From NCBI GenBank assembly GCA_963826975.1, contig CAWGZJ010000028.1:124001-188000 (forward strand): a stretch of DNA of 64,000 nucleotides. Direction: 5' to 3'. The stretch's first letter is position 1; each line of letters starts with the position of its first letter. The notes below the pieces were generated by a model. That model was given only the letters and a program-made list of their open reading frames with translations, did no database searches and was not told where the DNA came from. Positions 9,342-17,724 of the stretch are shown piece by piece. Source of the stretch: Palsa-883 sp963826975 (GTDB lineage Bacteria > Pseudomonadota > Alphaproteobacteria > Acetobacterales > Acetobacteraceae). A program made the translations under genes and the position numbers.

Positions 9342-9974
9342 CTAAAGCAGGCTCCCAAGGATCAGGATGAGGATGACCAGATAGAGCGCGCCGCCAATCC
9401 ACGCCACCACCGGCAAGCCAAACGGTTCGCGTGGGATCAGCGCGGTGATGCCGATCGCCGAGGGTGGCGCGGAGCGCGGCGAGGCCGCGGTGGCCGCGCT
9501 CGCCATGCTGGCCGGGGCCGCGGCAGCTACCGCCGGCGGAGCCACCTGGGCGCTGAACCGGTCGAAGAACGCGTCCGCCATCTGCTTGGCGGAGGCATCG
9601 ATCAGGCGCGCGCCGAGTTGGGCGATCTTGCCGCCGACCTGGGCGTGCACCTCGTAGCTCAGCAGGGTGCCACCGCCGTCGTCGGCCAGATGCACCTTGG
9701 CGCCACCCTTGGCGAAGCCGGCGACACCCCCCTGCCCCTCGCCGGAGATCGTGTAGCCGTTCGGCGGGTCCAGGTCGGTAAGCTGGACGTTGCCGGTGAA
9801 GCGGGCGGAAATCGGCCCGATCTTGACCGAGGCGACCGCCTTGAACGCATCGGCGGCCTGCTTCTCCAGGCTCTCGCAACCGGGGATGCTGACCTTCAGA
9901 ACCGCCGGATCGTTCAGCGCGTCCCATACCCTGCCGCGCGGCGCCGCTATGCGCCGCTCCCCGGTCATGTCCAT
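9342..9974 (-). CDS. coxG: CoxG-like SRPBCC protein with C-terminal membrane anchor
   Basis: A 210-residue protein. Residues 1-150 are an SRPBCC (START-like) domain of the CO-dehydrogenase subunit G family: an N-terminal strand with ERRIAAPRGRVWDALNDPAVL, the SIPGCESLE turn, and Gly-rich strands to the long C-terminal helix QMADAFFDRF. An Ala/Pro-rich linker leads to a final hydrophobic helix (VVAWIGGALYLVILILIL), like the CoxG tail that recruits the enzyme to the membrane. The ATG at 9974 has a strong GAGGAGGG ribosome site. It is followed by the MoxR gene. The genes it usually serves are absent, so its client is unknown. Confidence 0.88.
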   Translation of the reverse strand: MDMTGERRIAAPRGRVWDALNDPAVLKVSIPGCESLEKQAADAFKAVASVKIGPISARFTGNVQLTDLDPPNGYTISGEGQGGVAGFAKGGAKVHLADDGGGTLLSYEVHAQVGGKIAQLGARLIDASAKQMADAFFDRFSAQVAPPAVAAAAPASMASAATAASPRSAPPSAIGITALIPREPFGLPVVAWIGGALYLVILILILGSLL

Positions 9975-9992
9975 GCAACCCTCCTCACCACG

Positions 9993-10324
9993 GCGATGCG
10001 TGGAGCCGACGAAGGCCAGGGGCTTCGCCCCCGGACCCCCACCAAGGGGCTCTGCCCCTTGGATCCCCGCCAAGGGCGGAGCCCTTGGAACCCGCCCGTT
10101 GGTTGGGGTGAGGAAGGGGGGAGTGGGCCGGCTGGGTTGCCGCCCTTCGCATCGGCTGGTCGCCGCTGCGAAGGGCGGCAACCCAGCCGGCCCACTCCCC
10201 CCTTCCTCACCCCAACCAAAATGGATGGATCCCAAAGGCTCCGCCTTTGGTGGGGGTCCAGGGGGCAAAGCCCCCGGCGGGGTCCAGGGGCAGAGCCCTG
10301 GCCTTCGTCGGCTCCACGCATCGC
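9993..10324. repeat. 332-bp hierarchical palindrome (mosaic inverted repeat)
   Basis: The outer arms are a perfect 29-bp inverted repeat (9993-10021 and 10296-10324). The inner arms are a perfect 51-bp inverted repeat (10101-10151 and 10167-10217) with a 15-base loop. Between them lie small hairpins such as CCAAGGGGCTCTGCCCCTTGG at 10042-10062 and CCAAGGGCGGAGCCCTTGG at 10070-10088, with similar ones on the right side. The element is immediately upstream of coxG and could form a large cruciform or a strong transcript stem. Such mosaics look like assembled repetitive extragenic palindromes rather than a transposon, as no gene is inside. Confidence 0.9.
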
Positions 10325-10715
10325 CTTGCGTGTGAGGGACGTTACTTGCAGGGTCCTGTGCATGCAACCGCACCTGCTGCTCTCCCCCTCCCCTTGAGGG
10401 AGGGGGGGCGGGGGGAGGGGCTTCCCCTATCCAGGCTCATCCCGACAGCCACCCCCGCCCTCACAGTCATGGCCGGGCCTCGACCCGGCGGCCATGCCCC
10501 CCAGTCGGTCCCGCCCGCTCGCACGCGACTAGCCGTTGCTTGCGGCACACCCTCGGGCACCCGAGGGTCGTTGCGCGTTTCGCGAAGGCCTGCCCGCAGC
10601 CACTCGACGCCCCACCGTCGTGGCCGGGCCTCGACCCTGGCCTCCGCCGGGGCAGGCTCCCGCCATCCACCCCCAGTTGGTCCCGCCACCCCGAGGGTCG
10701 TTGCGCGCACACGCA
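10325..10715. repeat. Repeat-rich non-coding gap
   Basis: About 390 bases holding a G-rich/C-rich palindrome (about 10382-10424, core CCCCTCCCCTTGAGGGAGGG) and a 'catggccgggcctcgacccgg' type extragenic repeat at about 10470 and 10620. It also has two copies of CCGAGGGTCGTTGCGCG (10561-10577 and 10691-10707). A third copy lies inside the next gene at 11102-11118. No gene is supported. Confidence 0.6.
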
Positions 10716-11969
10716 TCAATCCGGCCATCCGCCGGGGTTCCGCACAGCCGAGCGCAGCCGGCTCCCCAGCAGTGTCCACGACTTTCCCGCCTCCACCGCG
10801 TTCGACGCCTCGAGCACGGCCTGCCAGGTGCCCGGCTCGGTTACGCCCAATTGGTAACCGCCGCTGATGGTCGTGCCGCACAGCCGCCCCTTCACCCCAT
10901 CCCAAGGCCACCGCACCGGCGGCCGATCCACAGGGTCCTTGTCGCCGTTCTCGCTTCGCGCCAGGGCCGGCACGCCTTCCGCCACACACCCGTCGAGGCG
11001 CGAAGCCTCCAGGGCAAGGGTCGAAACGCCCACACCGCCTTCTCCCGCTCCCATCCCGCCACCAGCCCCCGTCTCATCGGGCACGCCCTCGGGCGCTCGA
11101 CCCGAGGGTCGTTGCGCGATTTTGCCAACCCCGTGTCCACCCCCCGCCGCGCCGCACCCAACCGGAAGCGCCCGGCCATCCCCCGGCCCACGCACCTGCC
11201 CCGCCAGCGCCACACCCGGCGCCGTCCCCGCACCCCCCACCTCCGCCGCGCCCCCCACCGCGCGGCCCCCAAGACAAGCACCCGGCAGCCGCTCCATACG
11301 GTCTTTGTCGTGGTTTTCAATTCGAGCCACCCGACGCGCCGCCAGCGCCTCCCGCCTGGCCAGCTTCGCCGCGGCGATCGCCGCCCGCCATGGCACCAAC
11401 GCCGCCCGGTCCGTCCGCGCTGCCGCCAGCTCCGCCGCCCGGCCCCGCGGCGCCGCCCGCGCACTTGCCGCGAACCGGCCCCGCGCATCCAGTTCCCCGC
11501 TTCCCAGGGTCTTTGTCGTGATTTCCACTTCCGGGGTCTGCGGGTAGAGCACCGGCGCGCTCAGTTCCGCCGGCACCGTCGCCAGCCGCGCCGCCAGGTC
11601 GGGCGGCAGAAACGCTTGCAGTTGCCTTGCGGCAACCAGCAGCCGAAGGCGCACCGCCATCGTGCGGTGGTACCGGTTGCTTGCCCAACTGGCCGCCGAA
11701 TAGTCCCCGCTCGTCGTGCGCGCGGCCGCCAGATTGGCGAACCCCGCCGCGGTGCGCGGCCCGGTGCTGGTCCCGCCATGGATCCGGCACCGTCCGTTCG
11801 CCATCGCCGGGGCCTGGCACGCGCAGCCCGCCCGCGTCTTCGCCCCGCACCGCGGCGCCAGGTTGGGGTTGGCCCGAGGCTTGCCGCTGCCCGGCACGCT
11901 GGCCGCTTCGCCCGGGCCCGCCCCGGCGTCCGCCGCGATGCAGGCGCACGCCGCCTCGCCGACCATCAT
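10716..11969 (-). CDS. Unknown protein with Cys/His HGG-x-STGPRT motif
   Basis: A 417-residue frame starting with ATGATG at 11969, overlapping the stop of the upstream gene (TGA 11966-11968), so translation is probably coupled. Residues about 33-65 carry a compact motif, CGAKTRAGCACQAPAMANGRC followed by R-I-H-G-G-T-S-T-G-P-R-T. It resembles a small zinc-binding knuckle seen in many uncharacterised proteobacterial proteins. An Ala/Arg-rich helical region follows. The last 130 residues are Gly/Arg-rich and contain repeated DNA words in two different frames, so the true C-terminus may lie earlier, near 11300, and a frameshift is possible. Function unknown. Confidence 0.5.
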   Translation of the reverse strand: MMVGEAACACIAADAGAGPGEAASVPGSGKPRANPNLAPRCGAKTRAGCACQAPAMANGRCRIHGGTSTGPRTAAGFANLAAARTTSGDYSAASWASNRYHRTMAVRLRLLVAARQLQAFLPPDLAARLATVPAELSAPVLYPQTPEVEITTKTLGSGELDARGRFAASARAAPRGRAAELAAARTDRAALVPWRAAIAAAKLARREALAARRVARIENHDKDRMERLPGACLGGRAVGGAAEVGGAGTAPGVALAGQVRGPGDGRALPVGCGAAGGGHGVGKIAQRPSGRAPEGVPDETGAGGGMGAGEGGVGVSTLALEASRLDGCVAEGVPALARSENGDKDPVDRPPVRWPWDGVKGRLCGTTISGGYQLGVTEPGTWQAVLEASNAVEAGKSWTLLGSRLRSAVRNPGGWPD

Positions 11970-13141
11970 GCGATCCGCTCCGCCGCCGCGGCAATCGCCG
12001 CATCGCCGCCCGCGAGGTTGCCAGCTGCGACGTTGCCCGCGCCTCCTTCGCCCGCCCCACCTTCCCCCGCCCCGCCTTCGCCCACTACGCGCCGGCGCAC
12101 GACATCGAGCGTCCAGCCAGGCCCCTGGTCCAGCCGCGTCACCACCCCGCAGGTCGCATCGCCGTCCTGCGCGGCACGCGGCCGCCCGTCTCTCTGCGTG
12201 ACCAACTCCGTGGCCGAAGCCGGCTCCCACCCGCTCGTCATGGCGGATTGATCCCGACCCAGGGCATTTGACCCAAGGTCTTGCCCTAGGATGGCTGACC
12301 CGGGGGCTTGCCATCGCACGCTTGACCCGAGGGCCGATCCGGCCATCGCCAGCGGCACCGGCGCATCCGTCAACCCACCATCGCGGCCCGGCGCCTCCGC
12401 GCCGTCATCCGGGCCTGAGTCCTCCGTCATGGCTGGACCTGGTTCCATCGCCTCGGCCGGATCTCCGGTGATGGCCGGTAGGCCCTGCCCGGCCAGATCC
12501 TGCCAAAGCCTGCCACTGGGCGCTTGACCCGGTGGGGCATCTTGACCGAGGGGGGCGCCGGTCCTTTGGGCCTGCCCCAGGGCGCTCGACCTGGGGGCTG
12601 CCTTGGCCGCCGGCACAAGCTGGTTCACCGGCACGCCTACACGCACATCCAAGTCCGCGCCCAAACCCTCCCCGTCATCCCCTGGCGAACCCGGCTCACC
12701 CCACCCCGTGGCAAGCGCGGCAATATCGATCCCATCCGCCAACACGGTGCCGAAGAACGGCACCGGCTTCTGCTGCTGGCGCACCAGCGTGCGCTCCAGC
12801 GCCGCGGTCGAGATCGTCAGCACGGCCGCGGTCCGCCGCAGCCGGCAGACCTGCTCCACCGTCATCCCCGGCGTGCCGCTCCGCTTGACGGCATCTACCG
12901 CCGCCTCCTTGTAGATGACGATCTCCGCGGCGATCCGCGCCTGCGGCGCATCGGCCGGCATTAGCCCGCTGACCTCGTGGACCAGCCGCGTGGCGCGGGT
13001 CTGCCGCCAGGCCATCGTGGCGTCGCGCGGCGGCGCGGCTATCGCGGTAAACATGTCCGTCAGCAGGTCCGCGCTGAGTTGATACGGCGGCATCGCCTGG
13101 CGGAAGACTTCCGCGGTCAGGCCGTTGGTGGGGAGGGTCAT
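11966..13141 (-). CDS. Unknown protein with helical N-terminus and long low-complexity tail
   Basis: A 391-residue product from an ATG at 13141 preceded by a good GGAGA site. Residues 1-140 look folded and mostly helical (FRQAMPPYQLSADLLTDMF, ATRLVHEVSGLMPADAPQAR, CRLRRTAAVLTISTAALER). From about residue 170 it becomes Gly/Pro/Ala-rich with imperfect repeats around L-G-Q-D and L-G-R-D words, and is probably disordered. The family is not one I recognise. It is coupled by ATGA overlap to the downstream Cys/His-motif protein, so the two likely act together. A variable tail with short repeats is a candidate for rapid length change. Confidence 0.6.
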   Translation of the reverse strand: MTLPTNGLTAEVFRQAMPPYQLSADLLTDMFTAIAAPPRDATMAWRQTRATRLVHEVSGLMPADAPQARIAAEIVIYKEAAVDAVKRSGTPGMTVEQVCRLRRTAAVLTISTAALERTLVRQQQKPVPFFGTVLADGIDIAALATGWGEPGSPGDDGEGLGADLDVRVGVPVNQLVPAAKAAPRSSALGQAQRTGAPLGQDAPPGQAPSGRLWQDLAGQGLPAITGDPAEAMEPGPAMTEDSGPDDGAEAPGRDGGLTDAPVPLAMAGSALGSSVRWQAPGSAILGQDLGSNALGRDQSAMTSGWEPASATELVTQRDGRPRAAQDGDATCGVVTRLDQGPGWTLDVVRRRVVGEGGAGEGGAGEGGAGNVAAGNLAGGDAAIAAAAERIA

Positions 13142-13489
13142 GCTGGGCGTCTCCTGGTTGAAATGTTTGTCTATGATAGTTATATATGATAACCTACAGC
13201 AAAACGCCAGCTAACTTTCATCGGCGCACCGGGGCCTTCGCGTCTTGTTATTGATATCGCGTTATCGTTATCGCGGCGGTTGGCGAGACGGTGCGCCCGA
13301 CTGTCACGCACGGCTATCTCACCCCGGAGACGCGGCGCAAAATCTCCAACGGCTGGCCGCACGCACTTTCGAGGCTCATGCTCCGTGGGGACCCACTAAC
13401 CTACGCGGACCGACCCGATGGGGCTGCGACGCGGCGCCGGTCTCGCCGCACCGGCACTGCCCACCGCCCCCCCTGTCGCGGGTAGTGTC
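13142..13489. other. Gap before the nested mobile region
   Basis: About 350 bases. The first 60 contain the A/T-rich stretch TATGATAGTTATATATGATAA (13172-13192), a plausible promoter region for the leftward gene at 13141. The rest has short open frames with no ribosome site or recognisable product. Confidence 0.4.
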
Positions 13490-13505
13490 TCAGTTTGAAT
13501 TCGCC
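13490..13505. repeat. Left candidate terminal inverted repeat
   Basis: TCAGTTTGAATTCGCC; its first 12 bases are the exact reverse complement of 21365-21376. It lies about 400 bases beyond the IS91 transposase stop. Confidence 0.45.
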
Positions 13506-13517
13506 TTCCGTTAAGGG

Positions 13518-13594
13518 TTATCGGACGCCCCGGATGCCTGCCGACACGGGCCGAGCGACGAGTCCGGACGGCGGGCGTCCGGGGCGTCCGATAA
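13518..13594. repeat. Inverted repeat near left end of the composite element
   Basis: Perfect 17-bp arms (13518-13534 and 13578-13594, TTATCGGACGCCCCGGA and complement) with a 43-base spacer. It could be a terminator for the leftward transposase transcript or part of the element's terminus. The remaining stretch to 13886 shows no supported gene. Confidence 0.5.
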
Positions 13595-13886
13595 GGCTCG
13601 AGGGAGGAAACCGCGGGGAGGTTCGCGATGCCGCCGGGGCCGGCCTATGGGGATTTCGTCATTGCGAGTGGTGTGAATTTGGCCGTTTGAAGTAGCGCAC
13701 GACCGGGATTATTGGCGGTCTTGTTGGCAACACCGGGATGCGGAGGCGATTTACGCGCCATTTTGGCCGGCGCGCGCGCATCAGATCTGGCGTAGTCGTG
13801 ATCGCGGGCGAAGTTTGGCGGTGGCGGGCGTGGGAACACCCCGCCGATATCAGTAAGCTGGGAACGTTGCGCGCGTGTGGCGGCGG

Positions 13887-14624
13887 TCATGAGCTGTCGA
13901 TCCGGATCCGCTGCGTTGGGTGATGCCGCGGTGTGCAGCCACGCTCGAATGTCTCGATGACGATCATTCGTCCGCCGCAACATGGGCAGGGATACGAGGA
14001 CAGGTTGGGCTCACCATCATCCGCGGCGGCGGTGTCGTGGGATTGCGGTTGCGCCGCTGGAACATTGAGCAACTGACGGGCTCGGGCGATGTTCTCGGCC
14101 CGGCCGCCATTGGCGAACAGTCCATAATGGCGGATGCGGTGGAAGCCGCTGGGCAGCACGTGGATGAGGAAGCGGCGGATGAACTCGTCGACGGCGAGTG
14201 TCATCACCTTGCTGCGTTGTTGCTGCTTGGCGCGGTAGTCTTTCCATTTGAAGGTGACCCCGAACTCGTTGAACGCGACGAGGCGGCTGTTGGCGATGGC
14301 GACACGGTGGGTATAGCGTGACAGGTAGGCCAGCACGGCCTCTGGGCCGCCGAATGGCCGCTTCGCGTAGACCACCCACTCGGCCGTGCGTAACGGAGCG
14401 AGATGGTTTTTGAACGCTTTGGGGTCCGCCAGAGCGGCCTGATTACCGAAGAACTGCAACTGCCCCGCGTGGTACGCCGCCGAAAGGTGCTCCAGAAACA
14501 ATCGGCGGAACAGCCGCGAGAGGACGCGGACCGGAAGGAAAAATCCGGGTCGGCACGCGATCCAACGCTGTCCGTCCGGCGAGATGCCGCCACCTGGCAC
14601 GATGATGTGGGCGTGCGGGTGGTG
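13887..14624 (-). pseudogene. IS91-family transposase, 3' part (carries the HUH motif)
   Basis: This is the C-terminal two-thirds of an IS91/IS801-type rolling-circle transposase. Starting at the junction it reads H-H-P-H-A-H-I-I-V-P-G-G-G, the HUH metal-binding motif. It continues through FFLPVRVLSRLFRRLFLEHL, the catalytic-tyrosine region AVLAYLSRYTHRVAIANSRL, and a C-terminal Cys cluster (SSYPCPCCGGRMIVIETFERG). It ends at 13887. The N-terminal third is at 17241-17711 on the same strand, separated by the first serine-recombinase element. Joining 17241 to 14624 gives T-W-G-S-A-L-I-H-H-P-H with no lost base. Inactive as it stands. Confidence 0.9.
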
Positions 14625-14671
14625 ACACCCACGCCCACAATACCCTGAGCCCGGACAATACGGATGTTCAG

Positions 14672-15103
14672 GTGTTCTACCCGTTTCACCCGCTTCATGG
14701 TGCTAGCCTGCAGATCCTTCGCAGACCGAAGCGGGGAGATGGGGCGGTCTGTGTCCTGGACCCAGGCGGGCAGCGACTGAAGATTCCAGTCTGGATGCTG
14801 TCGCGAGAATGCGCCGAGATCATGATCTCCGAACGACCGCACCTGGGTAAGGAAACGCTCCTATCTCTTGCTTCATTGGTTGCATCACAACCCAACTCCA
14901 AAGGCCGTGTTCACGATGACCTTCTGCAAACGCCCGTTAGCGGATGCGAGGGAGGTCATCGTGGTACAACTTCAACTTCTGGACCTGATGATTCGAAAGG
15001 AATGCGATGCCGTGTCAATGGACGCGGCGACACGCGCCGATCTCGTCGCTCTCATGGCCCGCGTTGTGGTGGCGGTCTTTCACGAGGAGGGGAGAAGCAA
15101 TGA
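14672..15103 (+). CDS. DUF5372-like small protein of serine-recombinase element 1
   Basis: A frame from a GTG at 14672 encoding up to 143 residues. The first 50 (FYPFHPLHGASLQILRRPKR, then DGAVCVLDPGGQRLKIPVWM) match the protein in the same position of element 2 (YYPFHPRCGETVLIIRRFAY ... SIACIPAWM). In both the gene precedes a serine recombinase, where proteins of this type (I believe DUF5372) are regularly found. The second half is Arg/Gly-rich and overlaps the next frame, so the true end may be earlier. Its role is unknown; an accessory or directionality role in recombination is speculation. No good ribosome site is seen before the GTG. Confidence 0.55.
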   Translation: MFYPFHPLHGASLQILRRPKRGDGAVCVLDPGGQRLKIPVWMLSRECAEIMISERPHLGKETLLSLASLVASQPNSKGRVHDDLLQTPVSGCEGGHRGTTSTSGPDDSKGMRCRVNGRGDTRRSRRSHGPRCGGGLSRGGEKQ

Positions 15104-15281
15104 CAGAAGTCGTATACAGTCCCAAGATCAAACCAGAGCATTTGGCTCGCAAGGCGATTGTGTACCTTCGGCAGTCCAGCGAGAAACAAGTACGACAGAA
15201 TACGGAAAGTCAACGCCTCCAGTATGCGGTGGCCGAACGGGTGCGCGCTCTGGGCTGGAAGCAGGTCGAGATCATCAATAG
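14916..15281 (+). CDS. Small helical protein between DUF5372-like gene and serine recombinase
   Basis: ATG at 14916 opens a frame reading MTFCKRPLADAREVIVVQLQ then LLDLMIRKECDAV and ATRADLVALMARVVVAVFHE, a short helical protein. The equivalent gene in element 2 (19912-20085) encodes a 57-residue helical protein with a similar LL-x-E-I core. Both overlap the start of the recombinase. In element 1 the frame runs on past the recombinase start, so the real product may be read with the recombinase by coupling. Function unknown. Confidence 0.45.
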   Translation: MTFCKRPLADAREVIVVQLQLLDLMIRKECDAVSMDAATRADLVALMARVVVAVFHEEGRSNDRSRIQSQDQTRAFGSQGDCVPSAVQRETSTTEYGKSTPPVCGGRTGARSGLEAGRDHQ

Positions 15282-17232
15282 TGACCTGGGATCGAGCGCG
15301 GGCATTGCCTCCGCCCAGCGGGAAGGCTTCGAGCGTGTCCTCAGCTCGGTAGCACTGGGAGAGGTCGGCATCGTCGGCAGCCGGGAGGTATCGCGGCTAT
15401 CCCGGACGGACAAAGACTGGTGTCGGCTGCTGGAGGTGTGTCAGATCTTTGGTACGCTAATCGCTGACGAGCAACAGGTATACGATTTGAACTATCTCGA
15501 TGATCAATTGGTGTTGGGCATCAAAGGGACCCTCAGCGTCGTCGAGCTCAAGGTCATACGCCAACGACTGCTGGCGGGGCAGGAGTCCAAAGCCCGCCGC
15601 GGCGAACTGTTCAAAAGGCTCGCGATTGGGTATGCCCGCGACGCTGTAGGTAAAGTTGTGTTTCACTCCGATCGACGGGTCTGCGAAGCGATCCAACTCG
15701 TGTTCACCAAGTTTCGAGAACTGTGGAGCGTGCGTCAGACATTCCAATGGTTCCGTGACCACGACGTGGAGCTACCGGCCAACCCGATCCAGGGAACGGC
15801 GCTGGTCTGGAAGATTCCCTCGCAGAGCCTGATCCGCGACATCTTGTGCAATCCCTTCTATGCTGGCGCCTATGTTTGGGCACGGCGCCCGGTAACGACC
15901 TTGCTGGTCGACGGCCGGCTGGAGAAACGTCAGAGCGCGATGCGCCCCGCCGAAGAGTGCCGCGTCTTCATCCGCGATCATCATGTAAGTTACATTGACT
16001 GGGCCACATACGAAGAGAACCGACGGATGGTGCGGCGTAATTCCGTGAACCGGGAGGGGGACGAATCGATGGCGGCGATACGTGCCGGCCAGGGTCTTCT
16101 GGTAGGCCTCCTCCGCTGCGGACACTGTGGACGCAAGCTACATGTACGATATTGGGGTGGCCGCGGTACCAATGCACGCTATCTTTGCAAAGGCGACTAT
16201 GATGATGGCGGGCAGTATTGCATAGGCTTTGGCGGCGGCTCGGTAGATCGCCGGGTTGGACAAGAACTACTAAAGGTGATCGCGCCTTTGGGAGTGGAAG
16301 CCAGTCTGCGAGCGCTCGAAGAACTGAGCGCCAACGGCGCCGCTCAACGTGCCGCCCTGTCCCGCAAGCTGGAGCAACTGGTGTATGAGGCAAAAAAGGC
16401 CTTCGAACAGTACGACGCGGTAGATGCTCGCAATCGGCTTGCAGCGAGCGAGTTGGAACGGCGATGGAACGAGAAGCTGGAGGAAATCGAGGCAGTCAAG
16501 CAACGGCTTTCCAGTCTGGATGCACAGCGCTATTCGTTATCAACTGAAGAGGAAATCAGAATACGCTCGATGGGTGATCACTTTGCGGAAGTCTGGCAGA
16601 GTAACCATTGTCCTCCGGCACTTAAGAAGATGATCTTCCGCACAGCGATCGAAGAGATCATCGTGCGCACTGACCAGGATAAAAAGTTCCTTGAATTGGT
16701 GATTCACTGGAAGGGAGGTGTGCATACGCAACTTGCGATGGAGCGGCCGCGTTCCGCAACGGAAACCGCCACGCCTATGGAGGCGCTGGACATCATTCGT
16801 TGTATGGCTGTTCGCTACGGCGACGACCAGATTGCCTCGGTATTGAACCGACGCGGCTATTCTACGGGCAAAGGGAAGCGATGGAATCAAATTCGCGTGG
16901 CGACAGCCAGGCGCAACCATTCCATTGTCGGTCAAAAGCGGGCCCTGCCTGATCCGGAGAGAGTTAGTTTGAGCCAAGCTGCGCGAATATGCGGCGTCAG
17001 TCATCGCACGATCGAACGGCTGGTGGAGGCCGATCTGTTGAAGCGTGAACAGGTAACTCCTCGTGCACCCTGGCAAATTCGTCGCAGTGATTTGGACACC
17101 GAACCAGTTCGCAGGATTATTGATTACCTCCACTGCACTGGCAAACTAATTTTGCAAGGGGGTCGCACGGAAGATCAGCTTGCGTTGTTCACTGAAAACA
17201 CAGGAAATGATAATGCCATGCATCATGAGTGA
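15100..17232 (+). CDS. Large serine recombinase with C-terminal HTH domain (element 1)
   Basis: A 710-residue site-specific recombinase. The resolvase catalytic domain is at about 15-150 (AIVYLRQSSEKQVRQNTESQ with the nucleophile Ser, and REVSRLSRTDKDW). The Recombinase (DUF4368-like) domain is at about 180-300, and a zinc ribbon LLRCGHCGRKLHVRY with its distal Cys (YLCKG, YCIGF) at about 330-390. A coiled-coil segment with YDAVDARNRLAASELERRWN follows. The C-terminus adds a helix-turn-helix like excisionase HTH_17 (VSLSQAARICGVSHRTIERL ... APWQIRRSDL). The ATG at 15100 follows GAGGAGGGGAG. It presumably catalysed insertion of the element into the IS91 gene. Confidence 0.92.
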   Translation: MTEVVYSPKIKPEHLARKAIVYLRQSSEKQVRQNTESQRLQYAVAERVRALGWKQVEIINSDLGSSAGIASAQREGFERVLSSVALGEVGIVGSREVSRLSRTDKDWCRLLEVCQIFGTLIADEQQVYDLNYLDDQLVLGIKGTLSVVELKVIRQRLLAGQESKARRGELFKRLAIGYARDAVGKVVFHSDRRVCEAIQLVFTKFRELWSVRQTFQWFRDHDVELPANPIQGTALVWKIPSQSLIRDILCNPFYAGAYVWARRPVTTLLVDGRLEKRQSAMRPAEECRVFIRDHHVSYIDWATYEENRRMVRRNSVNREGDESMAAIRAGQGLLVGLLRCGHCGRKLHVRYWGGRGTNARYLCKGDYDDGGQYCIGFGGGSVDRRVGQELLKVIAPLGVEASLRALEELSANGAAQRAALSRKLEQLVYEAKKAFEQYDAVDARNRLAASELERRWNEKLEEIEAVKQRLSSLDAQRYSLSTEEEIRIRSMGDHFAEVWQSNHCPPALKKMIFRTAIEEIIVRTDQDKKFLELVIHWKGGVHTQLAMERPRSATETATPMEALDIIRCMAVRYGDDQIASVLNRRGYSTGKGKRWNQIRVATARRNHSIVGQKRALPDPERVSLSQAARICGVSHRTIERLVEADLLKREQVTPRAPWQIRRSDLDTEPVRRIIDYLHCTGKLILQGGRTEDQLALFTENTGNDNAMHHE

Positions 17233-17240
17233 GGGTTCTG

Positions 17241-17711
17241 GATCAGCGCCGAGCCCCAGGTGTGCAGTACGGCGGTCAAGCCGATCCGGGCGCCGAGATG
17301 CTTGGGGTCGGCCGCAATGGTGATGAGCGTCTCGGCCGCGGCCTTGAACAGGATGTCATAGACGACGGCCTTGTTTTGGTAGGCGATGTCGCCGATCGCG
17401 GCCGGCAGCGTGAAGACCACGTGGTAGTAGGGCACGGGCAGCAGGTCGGCCTCGCGGTCGGCAAGCCATTCCTTGGCGGCAACGGCCTGGCACTTCGGAC
17501 AGTGGCGATCGCGGCAGGAGTTGTAGGCGATCCGCACATGCGCGCAATGTTCGCAGCGCTCGACGTGGCCGCCGAGTGCCGCGGTACGGCAACTCTCGAT
17601 GGCCGACATGACCTTCATTTGCGCGAGGCTCATCCGTCCGGCGTTGGCGTTGCGCCATGCCGGACCATGGCGGCGGAAGATGTCCGCCACCGCGACCGCT
17701 GGACGCGACAT
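17241..17711 (-). pseudogene. IS91-family transposase, 5' part (zinc-binding N-terminus)
   Basis: Starting at 17711, this encodes the N-terminal third of the transposase: DIFRRHGPAWRNANAGRMSL, then the four-cysteine zinc knuckle (ERCEHCAHVRIAYNSCRDRH, CPKCQAVAAKEWL), PYYHVVFTLP and VLHTWGSAL. Translation then runs into element 1 and stops at 17223. The remaining two-thirds is at 13887-14624. The start lies 13 bases after the stop of the tyrosine recombinase fragment, so the two formed one operon. Confidence 0.9.
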
Positions 17712-17724
17712 GCGAACGGGCGCG

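Larger units (their letters stand above)
14625..17240 (+). mobile_element. Serine-recombinase element 1, inserted in the IS91 transposase
   Basis: About 2,616 bp bounded by a TG dinucleotide that occurs once in the reconstructed target and at both junctions (14623-14624 and 17239-17240). It carries, on the plus strand, a DUF5372-like frame, an overlapping small frame and a 710-residue serine recombinase. No cargo genes. The outline matches small elements moved by large serine recombinases, which cut at a 2-bp core and leave no duplication beyond it. Confidence 0.8.

Noticed and set aside
9993..10324. CRISPR array or transposon considered for the 332-bp element
   Set aside because: The repeats are inverted and not regularly spaced direct repeats with spacers, and no transposase is inside.
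10536..12251. Plus-strand frame of about 570 residues opposite the unknown gene pair
   Set aside because: Pro/Arg/His-rich. The minus strand has coupled starts, a ribosome site and a conserved Cys/His motif, so the minus strand was kept.
13291..13485. Possible 64-residue plus-strand gene
   Set aside because: No ribosome site, and the composition is of non-coding type; not supportable.
13645..13983. Possible 112-residue minus-strand gene beyond the IS91 transposase
   Set aside because: It overlaps the transposase end in another frame and resembles translated extragenic repeat sequence.
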